Position numbers and translations under genes: made by a program. Positions 35,555-44,168 of a DNA stretch of 64,000 nt are shown here, piece after piece; within the stretch, counting starts at the first letter, position 1; each line of letters begins with the position of its first letter. The stretch is taken from the NCBI RefSeq assembly GCF_036206005.1, contig NZ_CP108143.1, forward strand, positions 62,001 through 126,000. Reading direction: 5' to 3'. The stretch is from Streptomyces sp. NBC_00178. Lineage in GTDB: Bacteria; Actinomycetota; Actinomycetes; Streptomycetales; Streptomycetaceae. The notes beneath the pieces were generated by a model, which was not told the origin of the DNA, did no database searches, and saw only the letters and a program-made list of their open reading frames with translations.

Positions 35555-36250
35555 ATGGGGTGCACGGTGACTTCTCCAGATGGCGATTCCCTTGCCGCTG
35601 CGGTTGCGAGGGTCGCGACGACCTTCGGCGGCATAACTGTCCAAGCGGACGAGACCATGTGCGGCCGGTGCTTCAATGAGGTCGAGATCGAGCTGCTGCG
35701 GACTCCTGACGCCCGCCTCCCGACGGATCTTGTCGGCCGGGTCGCGCGGAAAGATCCCTTCCACTGGGAGGACCAGCCCGCGATCATCCGTCGGATCCTG
35801 CCGCAGCTCGTCGTGGTGCTCGCCGAGGGCGCCGTCGATTCGGCTCTCATGGCTCGTGGACTGGCTGCGGCGGGCTGGTCACGGTGGCCCCGCGAGCAGG
35901 CGGGCGCAGTGGCCGGTTTCCTGGAGGCATGGTGGACACAGGTCCTGCGGATGAAGTCGCCACCGACCCCGGCGTACGAGGTCTTCGAGAGCTGTGTGAC
36001 CGCGAGTTCCTCGGTCGCCCCGTGGCTCGCCCGTTGGGAGGCAGAAAGGGGCACGATCGCCCGCCGCCATCTGACTGAGGGCGTCGGATGGTGGCGGGAG
36101 GAGTTGATGTCCGACGACTCGCCGTTCACCTGGTGGCGGGGCACCGCGACGGAGGAACGGGCCGCCTGGCACGAGGTGAAGACATGGCTGGCGGCTCAGA
36201 CCCAGGCAACCCTGCTGCCGGCGGACGGACTGTGGCCTGACCGGCAGTAA
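35555..36250 (+). CDS. Conserved protein of unknown function
   Basis: A 231-residue cytoplasmic protein from ATG 35555 (TGGAG, 5-nt spacer). No signal peptide or membrane segment. Notable parts: a CxxC motif (TMCGRCFNEVEIELL), DLVGRVARKDPFHWEDQPAI, IRRILPQLVVVLAEG, WPREQAGAVAGFLEAWWTQV, and an acidic Trp-rich C-terminus (GWWREELMSD, FTWWRGTATEERAAW). The pattern (CxxC, then a helical RRILPQL and FL.AWW region) recurs in Streptomyces proteins of unknown function. It lies between two same-strand copies of the 19-bp repeat and next to a second uncharacterised gene on the other strand; see findings. Confidence 0.75.
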   Translation: MGCTVTSPDGDSLAAAVARVATTFGGITVQADETMCGRCFNEVEIELLRTPDARLPTDLVGRVARKDPFHWEDQPAIIRRILPQLVVVLAEGAVDSALMARGLAAAGWSRWPREQAGAVAGFLEAWWTQVLRMKSPPTPAYEVFESCVTASSSVAPWLARWEAERGTIARRHLTEGVGWWREELMSDDSPFTWWRGTATEERAAWHEVKTWLAAQTQATLLPADGLWPDRQ

Positions 36251-36268
36251 CCGCCGACGAGGTCGGGT

Positions 36269-36415
36269 TCAGGCGACATTCGCTCTGGCCACGACCTTCC
36301 GGAGGCACTGGTCAGCAGTGTGAGCGCTCCGCCAGACGATGTAGCGACGGAGAATGCCGCCCCCACCGACAACAAGCGCCTCGCTGCCATCGTGAGTAAG
36401 GCGAACGTCGCCTGA
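36269..36415. mobile_element. 147-bp miniature inverted-repeat element (MITE-like)
   Basis: Bounded by inverted 19-bp repeats: TCAGGCGACATTCGCTCTG (36269-36287, copy B) and the reverse complement of TCAGGCGACGTTCGCCTTA (36397-36415, copy C). The two ends read outward as ...RANVA-stop and ...KANVA-stop. From the left end inward, the minus strand encodes RRYIVWRSAHTADQCLRKVV just before ARANVA-stop, which looks like the C-terminal tail of a transposase. It sits exactly between the two uncharacterised genes, 18 bp after one stop codon and 17 bp from the other. No intact transposase. Confidence 0.6.
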
Positions 36416-36432
36416 CCACACCCGTGGACGCC

Positions 36433-36816
36433 TCACCACAGATGAAGGAAGCTCCGGACATCGTCATATCCATCGAGAGCCCGACCGTCCACGTCCGAGG
36501 GGTCCACTTCAGCACGGGCCGCAAGCGACGCCGCCAGCACAAGAGCCCCGTCGCCCAGACGCCCGAAACGCCGAGCAGCGTGCCCCAAGCACAGGCCCGC
36601 CAGCCCGAGCAGAGGGCTTCCTGGAACAGCCCGCATCCCGACCTCCGCACACCAGTGCTCGACGAACACCTGATCGTCGTCGTTCAACGCGGTCCCGACC
36701 AGGACGCTTGCTGCCTCGGCCTCCGCCGAGCGGTCACACAGGGCCCGTTCCAACACCTCCGCCACCGCCTCGTGAGGCAGCGCGGAAGGGTTCTCGAAGA
36801 TCAGATGCGAGTGCAT
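36433..36816 (-). CDS. Uncharacterised HEAT-like/immunity-like protein
   Basis: A 127-residue acidic, helical protein, start ATG 36816. Sequence features: SALPHEAVAEVLERALCDRS, then DDQVFVEHWCAEVGMRA, then LLGLAGLCLGHAARRFGRL, then ALDGYDDVRSFLHL at the end. The LAGLCLGHAARRFG helix and the DD..DVR.FL end resemble small HEAT-repeat-like proteins that occur in Streptomyces and include contact-dependent toxin immunity proteins; this is only a resemblance. It is convergent with the 35555 gene across the 147-bp element, and copy D of the repeat lies 48 bp upstream, where its promoter would be. Confidence 0.7.
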   Translation of the reverse strand: MHSHLIFENPSALPHEAVAEVLERALCDRSAEAEAASVLVGTALNDDDQVFVEHWCAEVGMRAVPGSPLLGLAGLCLGHAARRFGRLGDGALVLAASLAARAEVDPSDVDGRALDGYDDVRSFLHLW

Positions 36817-36863
36817 CCCGCGAGACTACGCGCCCCGGGCGAGCCACGCTCGACCTGCCTGAA

Positions 36864-36882
36864 CAGGGCGAACGTTGCCTGA
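36864..36882 (-). repeat. 19-bp repeat, outer right copy (D)
   Basis: Reverse complement TCAGGCAACGTTCGCCCTG. On the plus strand it encodes LNRANVA-stop. With copy A it forms a pair of inverted repeats, 1415 bp apart, that enclose both uncharacterised genes and the 147-bp element. Confidence 0.75.
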
Positions 36883-37163
36883 TGCGGCAGTAGTTACTCG
36901 CACGGCGCCCCCGTGCCGCTGGTTCAGCTCCCTCGAGCCTGTCAGCCCCACCCACGCCGTCGGATCCACGATCAGCGGGGGCGCAGCGCGACCATCAGGT
37001 CACCCGGCCCCTCCGCAGGCTGTCAGCCTCACACTCACAAAAGCTTCGTCCCCTCACCCGCCCCCGCTCCGAACACGGGACAGCCTCGCCGATGAACTCC
37101 GGCACAGACCTGATGCTCCTTGTGCGCGAGCCCCGGCTCCACGGGAGTCGCAGTCGAGGCCCG
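36883..37163. other. Gap between the repeat block and the TDT transporter gene
   Basis: No gene recognised; includes the 3' flank of the transporter gene. Confidence 0.4.
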
Positions 37164-38162
37164 TCAAACCCTCGCCGCGCCCCCGGCCGCCCCTGAAGCG
37201 GCCGGGGCCAGAGGCAGGAAAGTGCCCTTCCTCAAGCCGATGAGGGTGCGAATCGCAAGAGCCGCCAGAGCCAGTGTGATGACCGCCAGGGCGACATACG
37301 TCAGCGCTCTGCGGCCGTCCACCTGCTCCACGTCCAGCCAGTGGATTCCGTTGGTGAAGGCTGCCGCGTACGAGAAGGAGAAGGCCCAGTGGCCCGGGCC
37401 GAAGGGCACACGCGCGTAGACGCCGACCAGACAGATCTGGACCAGAGCCATCAGGATCGCGTAACCGCCGAGGAACTCGGCCACGAAGTCGAGCCGGCCA
37501 CCGTTGATGGCGAACCACGCGTTTCCGGCAACCACCGGTGGGGCGATTTCGATCGCCAGAGTCGGCAGGAGCGGCGGTGGCAGCATCGGCTGTGTGAAGA
37601 GCCGAAGGAGGAGAATCGACCCGAGGACGAACCAGCAGACGACCCCGTATCCGAACATCACATGCGCCAATGTCGTCCATCCCAGGGCAGCGCTGCAGGC
37701 AGCTGCGATCAGACCGCCCGCGACCGTGGGAAGGAAGTACCCGGGGTGCCACTGGGCGAGATCGGTATCGGCGCGGATCCACACACTGGTCAGCCATCCG
37801 CCCAACGCGACCGTGAGCACAAGGCTTACCGCGTAGACAACCTCCCCCGCCACGCGGGCGTGCGATGCCAGCGCCACGCCCAGCAGCATGGGCACGATGA
37901 CCACGAGCGCGGTGAAGGGCCCGGTGGTCGCATTCGCCACCTCCGTGCGCAACCGCCCCTGTGAGATCGCGTTGCGCAGGTACGCCGCGAGCGTCCCCAG
38001 CCAGATCAACGCTGTCAGAATCCACAGAACATGGGACGGCCAACCAGGTGTGCCAACGGTGTCCACCGCGGCACTCCAGGCCTGCGCGAGACCGGCAAAA
38101 CCGAAACCGATACCGAACAGGTTGGGCAAGAGCTGGTATCGCGACGTTCGCGTCCGCGTCAT
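37164..38162 (-). CDS. TDT-family membrane transporter (TehA/SLAC1-like)
   Basis: Integral membrane protein of 332 residues with about ten hydrophobic helices and no signal peptide, the architecture of the tellurite-resistance/dicarboxylate transporter (TDT) family. The first helix motif LLPNLFGIGFGFAGLAQAW is typical, as is GYFLPTVAGGLIAA later on. Members move C4-dicarboxylates, sulfite or other anions; the substrate here cannot be read from sequence. Start ATG 38162 with GAGG a few bases upstream. Single gene, no obvious partner. Confidence 0.88.
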   Translation of the reverse strand: MTRTRTSRYQLLPNLFGIGFGFAGLAQAWSAAVDTVGTPGWPSHVLWILTALIWLGTLAAYLRNAISQGRLRTEVANATTGPFTALVVIVPMLLGVALASHARVAGEVVYAVSLVLTVALGGWLTSVWIRADTDLAQWHPGYFLPTVAGGLIAAACSAALGWTTLAHVMFGYGVVCWFVLGSILLLRLFTQPMLPPPLLPTLAIEIAPPVVAGNAWFAINGGRLDFVAEFLGGYAILMALVQICLVGVYARVPFGPGHWAFSFSYAAAFTNGIHWLDVEQVDGRRALTYVALAVITLALAALAIRTLIGLRKGTFLPLAPAASGAAGGAARV

Positions 38163-39097
38163 AGCGCCTCAATCCCACCGGTGAGCCTGTCGGCTGCCAC
38201 TTGTATCCCGAAAGATGCCAGGAACACGAAGCCTTCGCTTATGCCGCTGGCCAGATCTCCCGAATGGCCGCATGCAGCGCGGCGCGTCCCCGCACCATGA
38301 ACTCCATCAGAAGTCGCTGTCCCGCCGCTGGCAGCGAACAAGAACTGGGGCTCCAGCACAAGCGGAGATCACCGCTCTCGAGAACTCAGCCGTCGTGTCG
38401 GCTGAGCATGGAAGGAGGACATCACCCCGCTCCCACGCCGCTCTCACCGATCTCCCCCAGATATCTCATTCGATGAGGGGCTACTGCGGCGGCCTGCACG
38501 CTGCCTGCGAAGAGTGCGACACAGCCCCCTCCAGCCCCACCCGCGCGCGTACACGTATGGGACGGGAGTCGTCGCGTCTGCCGGTGCAGAGGTTGGCGTC
38601 CGTGGGCGCTGAGCCACGGCCGGCAGGAGGGCGGCGAAAGGAATCCACTGACCACTAATTCCAGGACCTGGAACGATCCCCACCAGTCACCTACAGGCCG
38701 ACGGAAAGCAAAATCTCAAGCCATGCAATCGCAATCGCCGGCCTTTGCGGCAGAGATGAGACCTGCCCGAAACCGTTGACCTCTCGCCCGATTCCTTTCC
38801 TCAGGCGGAATCAACCGCTACTCGTGCGAGAAGCGTTGCGGTGGCGGAAGGAACAGCTCAAGCCCCGGCCGGATCGATGCGCTTGGGCGCGAACAGCAGC
38901 GCGGCGGGACGAGCCGGCCATGCATCTCGGGGATGGGATTCCTGTCATGCACCCTGCTACACCGCGCCCACTCCCCCTCTGGTCGCAGGCATGCGTGACC
39001 CCGCCGAGCCATACTAGTTGCATCTTGCAGTAATCTCGTCCACGCGCGCGTACCTGGCGCGCATCTCATTCCATGAGACCGAAAGGGTGTGCTGTAA
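38163..39097. other. 930-bp gap upstream of tatA
   Basis: No gene recognised on either strand; frames are short and shadow-like. Relatively AT-rich spots near 38700-38770 and 39010-39060 may hold promoters for the flanking genes. Confidence 0.45.
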
Positions 39098-39367
39098 ATG
39101 CTGCGTAATGGACTGGAGCCTTGGCACCTGTTGGTAGTGGCGGTCGTCGTCATCGCGCTGTTCGGTTCGAAGAGGCTGCCGGACACAGCCCGAGCGATGG
39201 GGCAGTCGCTGCGCATACTCAAGAGCGAGACCCGAGCCATGAAAGAGGATGACCGGTCAGGCGCAGCCCAGGGTGCCGGCAGGGCCGACCGGTCGCCCGT
39301 CGAGGCGACCGAGGGTGAGGCCGTCCCGGTTCGAGCCACGGAGGGAAGCCCGACCAGCACCCACTGA
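39098..39367 (+). CDS. tatA: TatA-like twin-arginine translocase subunit
   Basis: An 89-residue TatA/B-family membrane protein: one N-terminal helix (PWHLLVVAVVVIALFG), the conserved FGSKRLPDTARAMGQSLRI hinge and amphipathic helix, then a charged flexible tail. AAAGGG lies 10 nt before the ATG. It is not linked to tatC or tatB, so it is likely an extra TatA copy rather than the main one. It may help export the Tat-type hydrolases encoded at 22985-24286 and 26225-28195 (inference). Ends in a strong hairpin. Confidence 0.9.
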   Translation: MLRNGLEPWHLLVVAVVVIALFGSKRLPDTARAMGQSLRILKSETRAMKEDDRSGAAQGAGRADRSPVEATEGEAVPVRATEGSPTSTH

Positions 39368-39376
39368 ACGGCCGAG

Positions 39377-39404
39377 GGCGGTGCCGACAGGGGTCGGCAC
39401 CGCC
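39377..39404 (+). terminator. Strong 12-bp hairpin terminator of tatA
   Basis: GGCGGTGCCGAC (39377-39388), AGGG loop, GTCGGCACCGCC (39393-39404); 10 nt past the stop codon. Confidence 0.85.
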
Positions 39405-39853
39405 GACGCCGTACCCAGCGAATCACTTCACTCCCCCGCTGTTCGACTCATCCTCCCTACTGGACTGTTCGGGAGGTCGCCGCGCAACACCTGCCGCCAC
39501 TCCAAGGTCGCTTCTTGGCGGCTTGACCGTTCGTTGACCTTCGCAAATGGCCGATCCGGTTGAGCGGCTTATGCCGGAGGCATGGGTGTTGTTCCGGCGC
39601 GTGGTGGCGTACACGGAGATGAGGCGTCCGCAGGGCGGAGGCCTCATCGGGCCGGCAAGGGGGCGGCCGGCGGGACCGAATCCGACCGGCCACGGCAAGC
39701 CGGGATCGACAATCCAACTACCCCATGTAGACCCAAGCCCTGCACGCGTGCCTGCGCTGACGCAACGCCAACACCCGCCACGGCGACGGCTTGGCCTCCG
39801 AGCGCGCCGCAACTCCCGAACCTGGTTGCCCGCACCGAGCAGCACGCCGCCTG
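39405..39853. other. Convergent gap between tatA and the HxlR gene
   Basis: About 450 bases, no gene recognised. Confidence 0.45.
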
Positions 39854-40369
39854 CTATGCCTCGGCGCCGCCCGGCCGCACGCTGCCCGTCCCCGTGTACC
39901 GCGAGCGCATTGCGGTGCTCGCGGCCGGGCCGGCGGCGAAGACGAACGCCTCGCTGTCGTCGAGGTTCCGTCCCGTATGGGCGTCGACGAGGACCGGCTC
40001 GACCTCCTCGCCGCTGGCGGCATCCACGAGGACCATGGATCGCTCCTGCGGCGCCAGGTGGCGGTTTCCCCAGGCGGCCAGTGCCACGATCACCGGCCGG
40101 AGGGAGCGGCCCCGCTCGGTGAGCACGTACTCATAGCGGGCCGGCTTGTGCTGGTAGAGCCGCCGCTCCAGCAGGTTGTCCGCGACCAGCGCCTTCAACC
40201 GCGCGGTGAGCATGCTGGTGGAGATGTTCAGATTCTGCTGGAACTGGTCGAAGCGTGAGTAGCCGTCGAAGGCGTCGTGCAAGATCAGCAGAGTCCACCA
40301 CTCGCCGACGTGCTGCACCGTCGTCGACAGCGGACACTCCCGGTCCTCCAGTCGTACGCGGCTCGGCAT
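39854..40369 (-). CDS. HxlR-family (DUF24) transcriptional regulator
   Basis: A 171-residue winged-helix regulator. ATG 40369 sits behind GGAGG with a 5-nt spacer; the upstream TTG at 40381 overlaps that site. The HxlR core is complete: CPLSTTVQHVGEWWTLLILH, RFDQFQQNLNISTSMLTARL, LLERRLYQHKPARYEYVLTE, GRSLRPVIVALAAWGNRH. A C-terminal extension of about 45 residues follows (EPVLVDAHTGRNLDDSEAFV), as in a subgroup of actinobacterial HxlR proteins. Divergent from a SnoaL-like gene; the inverted repeat at 40387-40425 lies between them and is the likely operator. Confidence 0.92.
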   Translation of the reverse strand: MPSRVRLEDRECPLSTTVQHVGEWWTLLILHDAFDGYSRFDQFQQNLNISTSMLTARLKALVADNLLERRLYQHKPARYEYVLTERGRSLRPVIVALAAWGNRHLAPQERSMVLVDAASGEEVEPVLVDAHTGRNLDDSEAFVFAAGPAASTAMRSRYTGTGSVRPGGAEA

Positions 40370-40386
40370 GCCATCCTCCAAAGGTT

Positions 40387-40425
40387 ACTGCTAATGTGAA
40401 AGTGACTTGATTCTATTTTAGCAGT
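40387..40425. promoter_or_regulatory. Inverted repeat in the HxlR/SnoaL divergent promoter
   Basis: ACTGCTAA (40387-40394) and TTAGCAGT (40418-40425), perfect 8-bp arms separated by 23 nt of AT-rich DNA (31 bp centre to centre, about three turns). It covers the region where both divergent promoters should lie, so it is a candidate HxlR binding site controlling both genes. Confidence 0.7.
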
Positions 40426-40514
40426 CTCTGAACCTGTGGACACCCCTGCGTGCCCACAGGTCGGTGCCCGATCCGCAGACCGTGACCGCACGCACGGACA
40501 CACAGGAGGAACCC

Positions 40515-40871
40515 ATGGCCCAGAACCGCACGTCCATCGATCCCAGCGAGTTGCCCGAAGCCATCACCCGCTACCTGACGGGCCGCGCCGCCAAGGACGT
40601 CTCCGCTGCCGCCCCGGCCTTCGCGCCGCGCGCCACGGTCACCGACGACGGACACACCTACGAGGGAGTCGAGGCCATCACACGATGGCTCTCGCAGACC
40701 GACAGCGAGTACACGTACACGACCACCCTCACCGGTGCGGAACGCGACACAACCGACCGGTACACCGTCCACCAGCACCTCGAAGGAAACTTCCCCGGCG
40801 GGGAGGTCGGCCTGCACTTCCGCTTCGTCCTCGCCGACGGACTGATCAGCGAACTGAGCATCGCCCCCTGA
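40515..40871 (+). CDS. SnoaL-like (NTF2-fold) protein
   Basis: A 118-residue NTF2-fold protein from ATG 40515, with a near-perfect AGGAGG and a 5-6-nt spacer. The opening ELPEAITRYLTGRAAKDVSA, AFAPRATVTDDGHTYEGVEA, ITRWLSQ and YTVHQHLEGNFPGGEVGLHF are typical of nuclear-transport-factor-2/SnoaL-like proteins, which serve as small hydrolases, isomerases or ligand binders. It is the divergent partner of the HxlR gene and probably induced through it; no substrate can be assigned. Confidence 0.85.
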   Translation: MAQNRTSIDPSELPEAITRYLTGRAAKDVSAAAPAFAPRATVTDDGHTYEGVEAITRWLSQTDSEYTYTTTLTGAERDTTDRYTVHQHLEGNFPGGEVGLHFRFVLADGLISELSIAP

Positions 40872-41286
40872 CCACTCCCGGCCATTGCGGCCACTGCGGC
40901 CACTGCGGCCACTGCGGAGGGTGGTCCCGTGGACGGCTTTTTCGCGCTGCGGCTCGGCTCGCCGGCCTCCCGCGCCACGAGGCAGGCCAGTGGCGCAAAA
41001 GGCCGGTCATGCGCGCGAAGCGCGCGGGCCTTCTCGGGCGCGGCTGTGGGGTCGGCAGAGTATCGCCTCCGGACCCCAGCGATCGCGGCGCAATCCGAGG
41101 CTCCCTGGTGACGCTGCTCACCGAGCCACCACCCACTGCCGGCTCGCATGTCATGCCGCCGCCCTGGTCGGTGCGACTGCCGGACACCGCCGCGTCTCGG
41201 GCCGGGCCCGCGGTTGGGGCGGTGGGCACGCAAGGTCCGTGCGCGAGGCCTCACGCCGCGGGTCACCGAATTGCCTCGTCTTCGTG
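40872..41286. other. Gap with a 9-bp tandem repeat
   Basis: No gene. Four near-perfect copies of CCACTGCGG (first copy CCATTGCGG) at 40882-40917, 11 nt after the SnoaL-like stop codon. Confidence 0.6.
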
Positions 41287-41919
41287 TCACACGCCGCGAT
41301 CGGGTGCGCCCATGTCTCCCGTGGCGGGGATGCCGTCCGCGAGCCCGTAGCGGAGGTACACGGTGCCTTGCGGACCGGCGACGGGAGGTGCGAGGAGGGC
41401 GAGGTTGGTGGGTACCGCACCGCCGTCGAACATCTTCTTCCCGACGCCGAGCGTGATCGGATGAAGCCAGAGGTCGAGGCGGTCGAAGAGCTTCTCGCGC
41501 AGAAGGCTCTGGACGAGGTTCAGACTTCCGACGACTTTCACGTGCGCGTGCCGGTCCCGGATCTCTCTCACCGAGTCGGCGAGGTCCGTGCCGAGTTGCG
41601 TGGACCCCGCCCACGGGAGGTCAGGTGTGCCGCGAGACGCAACGTACTTCGGGACGCTGTTGAACAGTGTGGCGATCTCGTTGTCCTGGCCGCCCTCCTG
41701 GTGAGGCCAGTACGCGGCGAACAGGTCGTACGTCCGCCGGCCGAGCAGGAGAGCGTTTGTGCCCTCGTACGCGGCAGCGACCTGCGCCCCGGCGACGTCG
41801 TCCAGCAGGGGGGCCTGCCAGCCGCCGTAGGGGAATCCCTCCGGGTCTTCGTCAGGGCCGCCGGGCGCCTGGCCGACCAGGTCGAGGGTGGTGAACAGTT
41901 CGATATGGATGAGGCCCAT
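41287..41919 (-). CDS. Dihydrofolate reductase-like (RibD C-terminal domain) protein
   Basis: A 210-residue NADPH-dependent-reductase-like protein, start ATG 41919 behind GGGAG with a 6-nt spacer. The RibD-C/DHFR fold shows IHIELFTTLDLVGQAPGGPD, ALLLGRRTYDLFAAYWP, KYVASRGTPDLPWAGSTQL, HVKVVGSLNLVQSLLREKLF and LDLWLHPITLGVGKKMFDGG. Many Streptomyces paralogues exist; the substrate is usually unknown and folate reduction is not implied. Convergent with the SnoaL-like gene. Confidence 0.9.
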   Translation of the reverse strand: MGLIHIELFTTLDLVGQAPGGPDEDPEGFPYGGWQAPLLDDVAGAQVAAAYEGTNALLLGRRTYDLFAAYWPHQEGGQDNEIATLFNSVPKYVASRGTPDLPWAGSTQLGTDLADSVREIRDRHAHVKVVGSLNLVQSLLREKLFDRLDLWLHPITLGVGKKMFDGGAVPTNLALLAPPVAGPQGTVYLRYGLADGIPATGDMGAPDRGV

Positions 41920-42391
41920 GGCTAGCTCCCGCTGAGTCGCTTTACCCCTTCATGAGGTAGACCCGCGCTGTCCCGCGAACTCATCGCCGCGGCGGATGCC
42001 GGCTCCCGGTTTCCCTGCGGGGTGACGTACGGGAAGGCGGCCTCGTGAAGGCCGGCTGCAGCACCCCCCTCCGGGCTGCTTGCCGAGAACGGCTCAGGTG
42101 CCGTCCGTGGCCTCAGCCATGCGTGCGTGTCCCGGGTCGGCCGCGTCCTGGGGCATCGCGCCCCCGCGCTCGCGCGACAACCAGGCCGCCCGTGGGTGCA
42201 GGAGGGGCGAGCTCGTACGGATCGGTGTGTTCCGTCAGCAGGCCCTCCTCACCACGCACAGCCCGCCGACTGGTGGGCGAGAGCTGGTTTCCGCAGGGCT
42301 CGCACACGCGGCTCGTACCGCGCGCGCACGACACACGGGTAGGAGCGGTGGATCAGGGGTTCGACCGCCGGCGAATGGGAAGCTGCGCCCT
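41920..42391. other. Gap upstream of the DUF4232 gene
   Basis: No gene recognised. The open frame joined to the DUF4232 gene is not protein-like before 42392. Confidence 0.4.
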
Positions 42392-43111
42392 ATGCCAGAT
42401 CATGCACGGTTCTCCGTTCCCGCATCCCTCCGCAGCGCCCGCGCCCTTTCCACGAAGAAGCGCAGAGCCTCGCGAACCGCTGTCGCGTGCGCGGCGGCAG
42501 CCTTGCTTGCCACGGTCACGGCCGGCTGTGGAGACGACGGCGACGGCGGATCCTCCTCCGCCTCCAGCGCCCCCGCTTCGCCCTCGGTGACCGAGAATCC
42601 GGTCTCCTCCCCGCCGGCCACGCCGCCAGCCACACCGACGGCCACCACCGCGTCTCCCACGGAGTCGAAGCCCGCTTCCACAACGTCACCCAGTGGCGGA
42701 GCGGGGACACCTGAGCGCTGCGCGGCCGGCGACCTGAAGCCGCGGCTGGGCTCCGCCGATGTGGGAGCGGGCAACATCCGGTTCGACCTCGAGCTCATCA
42801 ACGAGGGCGACGCCCCCTGCTCACTGCAGGGCTTCCCCGGCGTCTCACTTCTCCGGGGCGACGGCAGCACGATCGGTGTTCCCGCCACCCGTGAGGGGGC
42901 ACAGGGCACGCTGGTGAAACTGGCACCCGGCAAGAGTGCGCACGCCACCCTGCACACCCTCAACAAGGGCATCAAAGGCCCGGACTGCTGGCCGGCGCCC
43001 ACCCTGCTCAAGGTGTTCCCGCCCGGGCTCAAGGACTCGCTCACTCTGCGATCGTCCACGCCGGTCGTCTGCGGTGACACGTTCACCGTGACCGCACTCC
43101 GAGCCGAGTAG
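42392..43111 (+). CDS. DUF4232 lipoprotein
   Basis: A 239-residue lipoprotein from ATG 42392. The signal (RTAVACAAAALLATVTAGC) ends in lipobox TAGC, so it should be lipid-anchored outside the membrane. A Ser/Pro/Thr linker of about 65 residues precedes the DUF4232 beta-domain (CAAGDLKPRLGSADVGAGNI, FDLELINEGDAPCSLQGFPG, VSLLRGDGSTIG, HATLHTL and a Cys pair near the end). The family is very common in Streptomyces and its function is unknown. The ribosome-binding site (GGGAAG, 9-nt spacer) is moderate. Confidence 0.88.
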   Translation: MPDHARFSVPASLRSARALSTKKRRASRTAVACAAAALLATVTAGCGDDGDGGSSSASSAPASPSVTENPVSSPPATPPATPTATTASPTESKPASTTSPSGGAGTPERCAAGDLKPRLGSADVGAGNIRFDLELINEGDAPCSLQGFPGVSLLRGDGSTIGVPATREGAQGTLVKLAPGKSAHATLHTLNKGIKGPDCWPAPTLLKVFPPGLKDSLTLRSSTPVVCGDTFTVTALRAE

Positions 43112-43360
43112 TCACGGGTTCCGGGCCGACTGGACGCTCAGCCCTTTCGCGCACGCGCCCCCGCCGTACACGCGACGGGCGCGGCGGTGAGTTGCAGGCT
43201 CCCCCGCCGCACCGCAAGGTACGGACTGCCACCCAACTGCCTGACGCCGCAGTCCCTTTCTGACAGTCTGTGTCAGAGGCCTGCACGGCAAAGCGGGGCG
43301 GCCCCGGATGGTCCGGCGCATCCGGGTCCGCCCCCGGCAGGACAGGGGGAAGAGGCGGGC

Positions 43361-43726
43361 ATGGAGTGGTTCTGGTGGGTGCTCATCATCTTCTGGACGG
43401 GCGGCTTCGCGTGGGCCGCCGACAACGTCCGCACCGCCCTGCGCAATCGGCATGAGCGGAAGCTGCAGCTACTTGAGGCAGCGAAGCAGGAACGTCTGGC
43501 CATCGAGGCGGCGCACAAGGCGCCGGAACCGGTGTGCGGATGCACGCACCACCTGGCCAAGCACGACAAGGAAGGCCGGTGCCACGAACGCGTGGAGGTG
43601 CCGACCGCGTGGGACGAGACCAAGAAGCCGCTGCGGTACGAGGCCGGCCGGTGCAACTGTCAGCAGTACGTGGGACCCCTGCCCCTGTCACAGGTGTACG
43701 CGGAGGACCTCACGGATCTCGCCTGA
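43361..43726 (+). CDS. Small membrane-anchored Cys/His-rich protein
   Basis: A 121-residue protein from ATG 43361 (AGAGG, 5-nt spacer). The N-terminus is one membrane helix (MEWFWWVLIIFWTGGFAWAA). A charged helix (RNRHERKLQLLEAAKQERLA) leads to a Cys/His region: CGCTHHLAKHDKEGRC, about 25 residues, then GRCNCQQYVGPLP. The arrangement suggests a metal- or zinc-ribbon-like fold facing the cytoplasm. Similar small proteins are frequent in Streptomyces; the function is unknown. Confidence 0.78.
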   Translation: MEWFWWVLIIFWTGGFAWAADNVRTALRNRHERKLQLLEAAKQERLAIEAAHKAPEPVCGCTHHLAKHDKEGRCHERVEVPTAWDETKKPLRYEAGRCNCQQYVGPLPLSQVYAEDLTDLA

Positions 43727-44168
43727 CAGCAACGGCGGACCCGGGGCGCACGGCGACCACCGACGTCCGCCGCAGGAGATCCCCGGCCCGGCGGGCCGGC
43801 CAACGGCTCCTCGTGGCGGGCGTGGCCGGTGCCGTCCAAGGTTCACGCTCGGGGTCCTGGTGCCTGCCTTCGCGCACGGATGAGGGGGCGCCCCTCCCCC
43901 TGAAGCCGGAGCCGACCCCGTCGTCCTCGCTCCCGCGAGTCCGAACTCGTGCTGCCACCCACACAGCTCGGCGGACGGCGGGCCAGAGTCCTCGGCCACC
44001 GTCCCTCTGTGTGCGTCACGCTCCGCACTGCGTGGTGATCACCTGTGCTGCGGTCCGTAGAGCGCGCGGGACCCACAGGGAACCGCAGGCGGTCATCACC
44101 AAGTCGGTCGCGTCCGGGTCTCCCTGACACTGCGCCTGGTTCCTACGCCCTTGCCTCCACGAGTCTGC
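43727..44168. other. Gap upstream of the hydrolase-TetR operon
   Basis: No gene recognised; ends at the promoter at 44169. Confidence 0.45.

Noticed and set aside
36317..36415. 31-codon plus-strand ORF ending in RLAAIVSKANVA
   Set aside because: Not a stand-alone gene; the ending is explained by copy C of the terminal repeat, and the upstream part is antisense to the better transposase-like tail from copy B.
40882..40917. Four copies of a 9-bp CCACTGCGG repeat after the SnoaL-like gene
   Set aside because: Only four short units, G/C-rich and noncoding; simple slippage is sufficient. Kept as a gap note, not as a finding.
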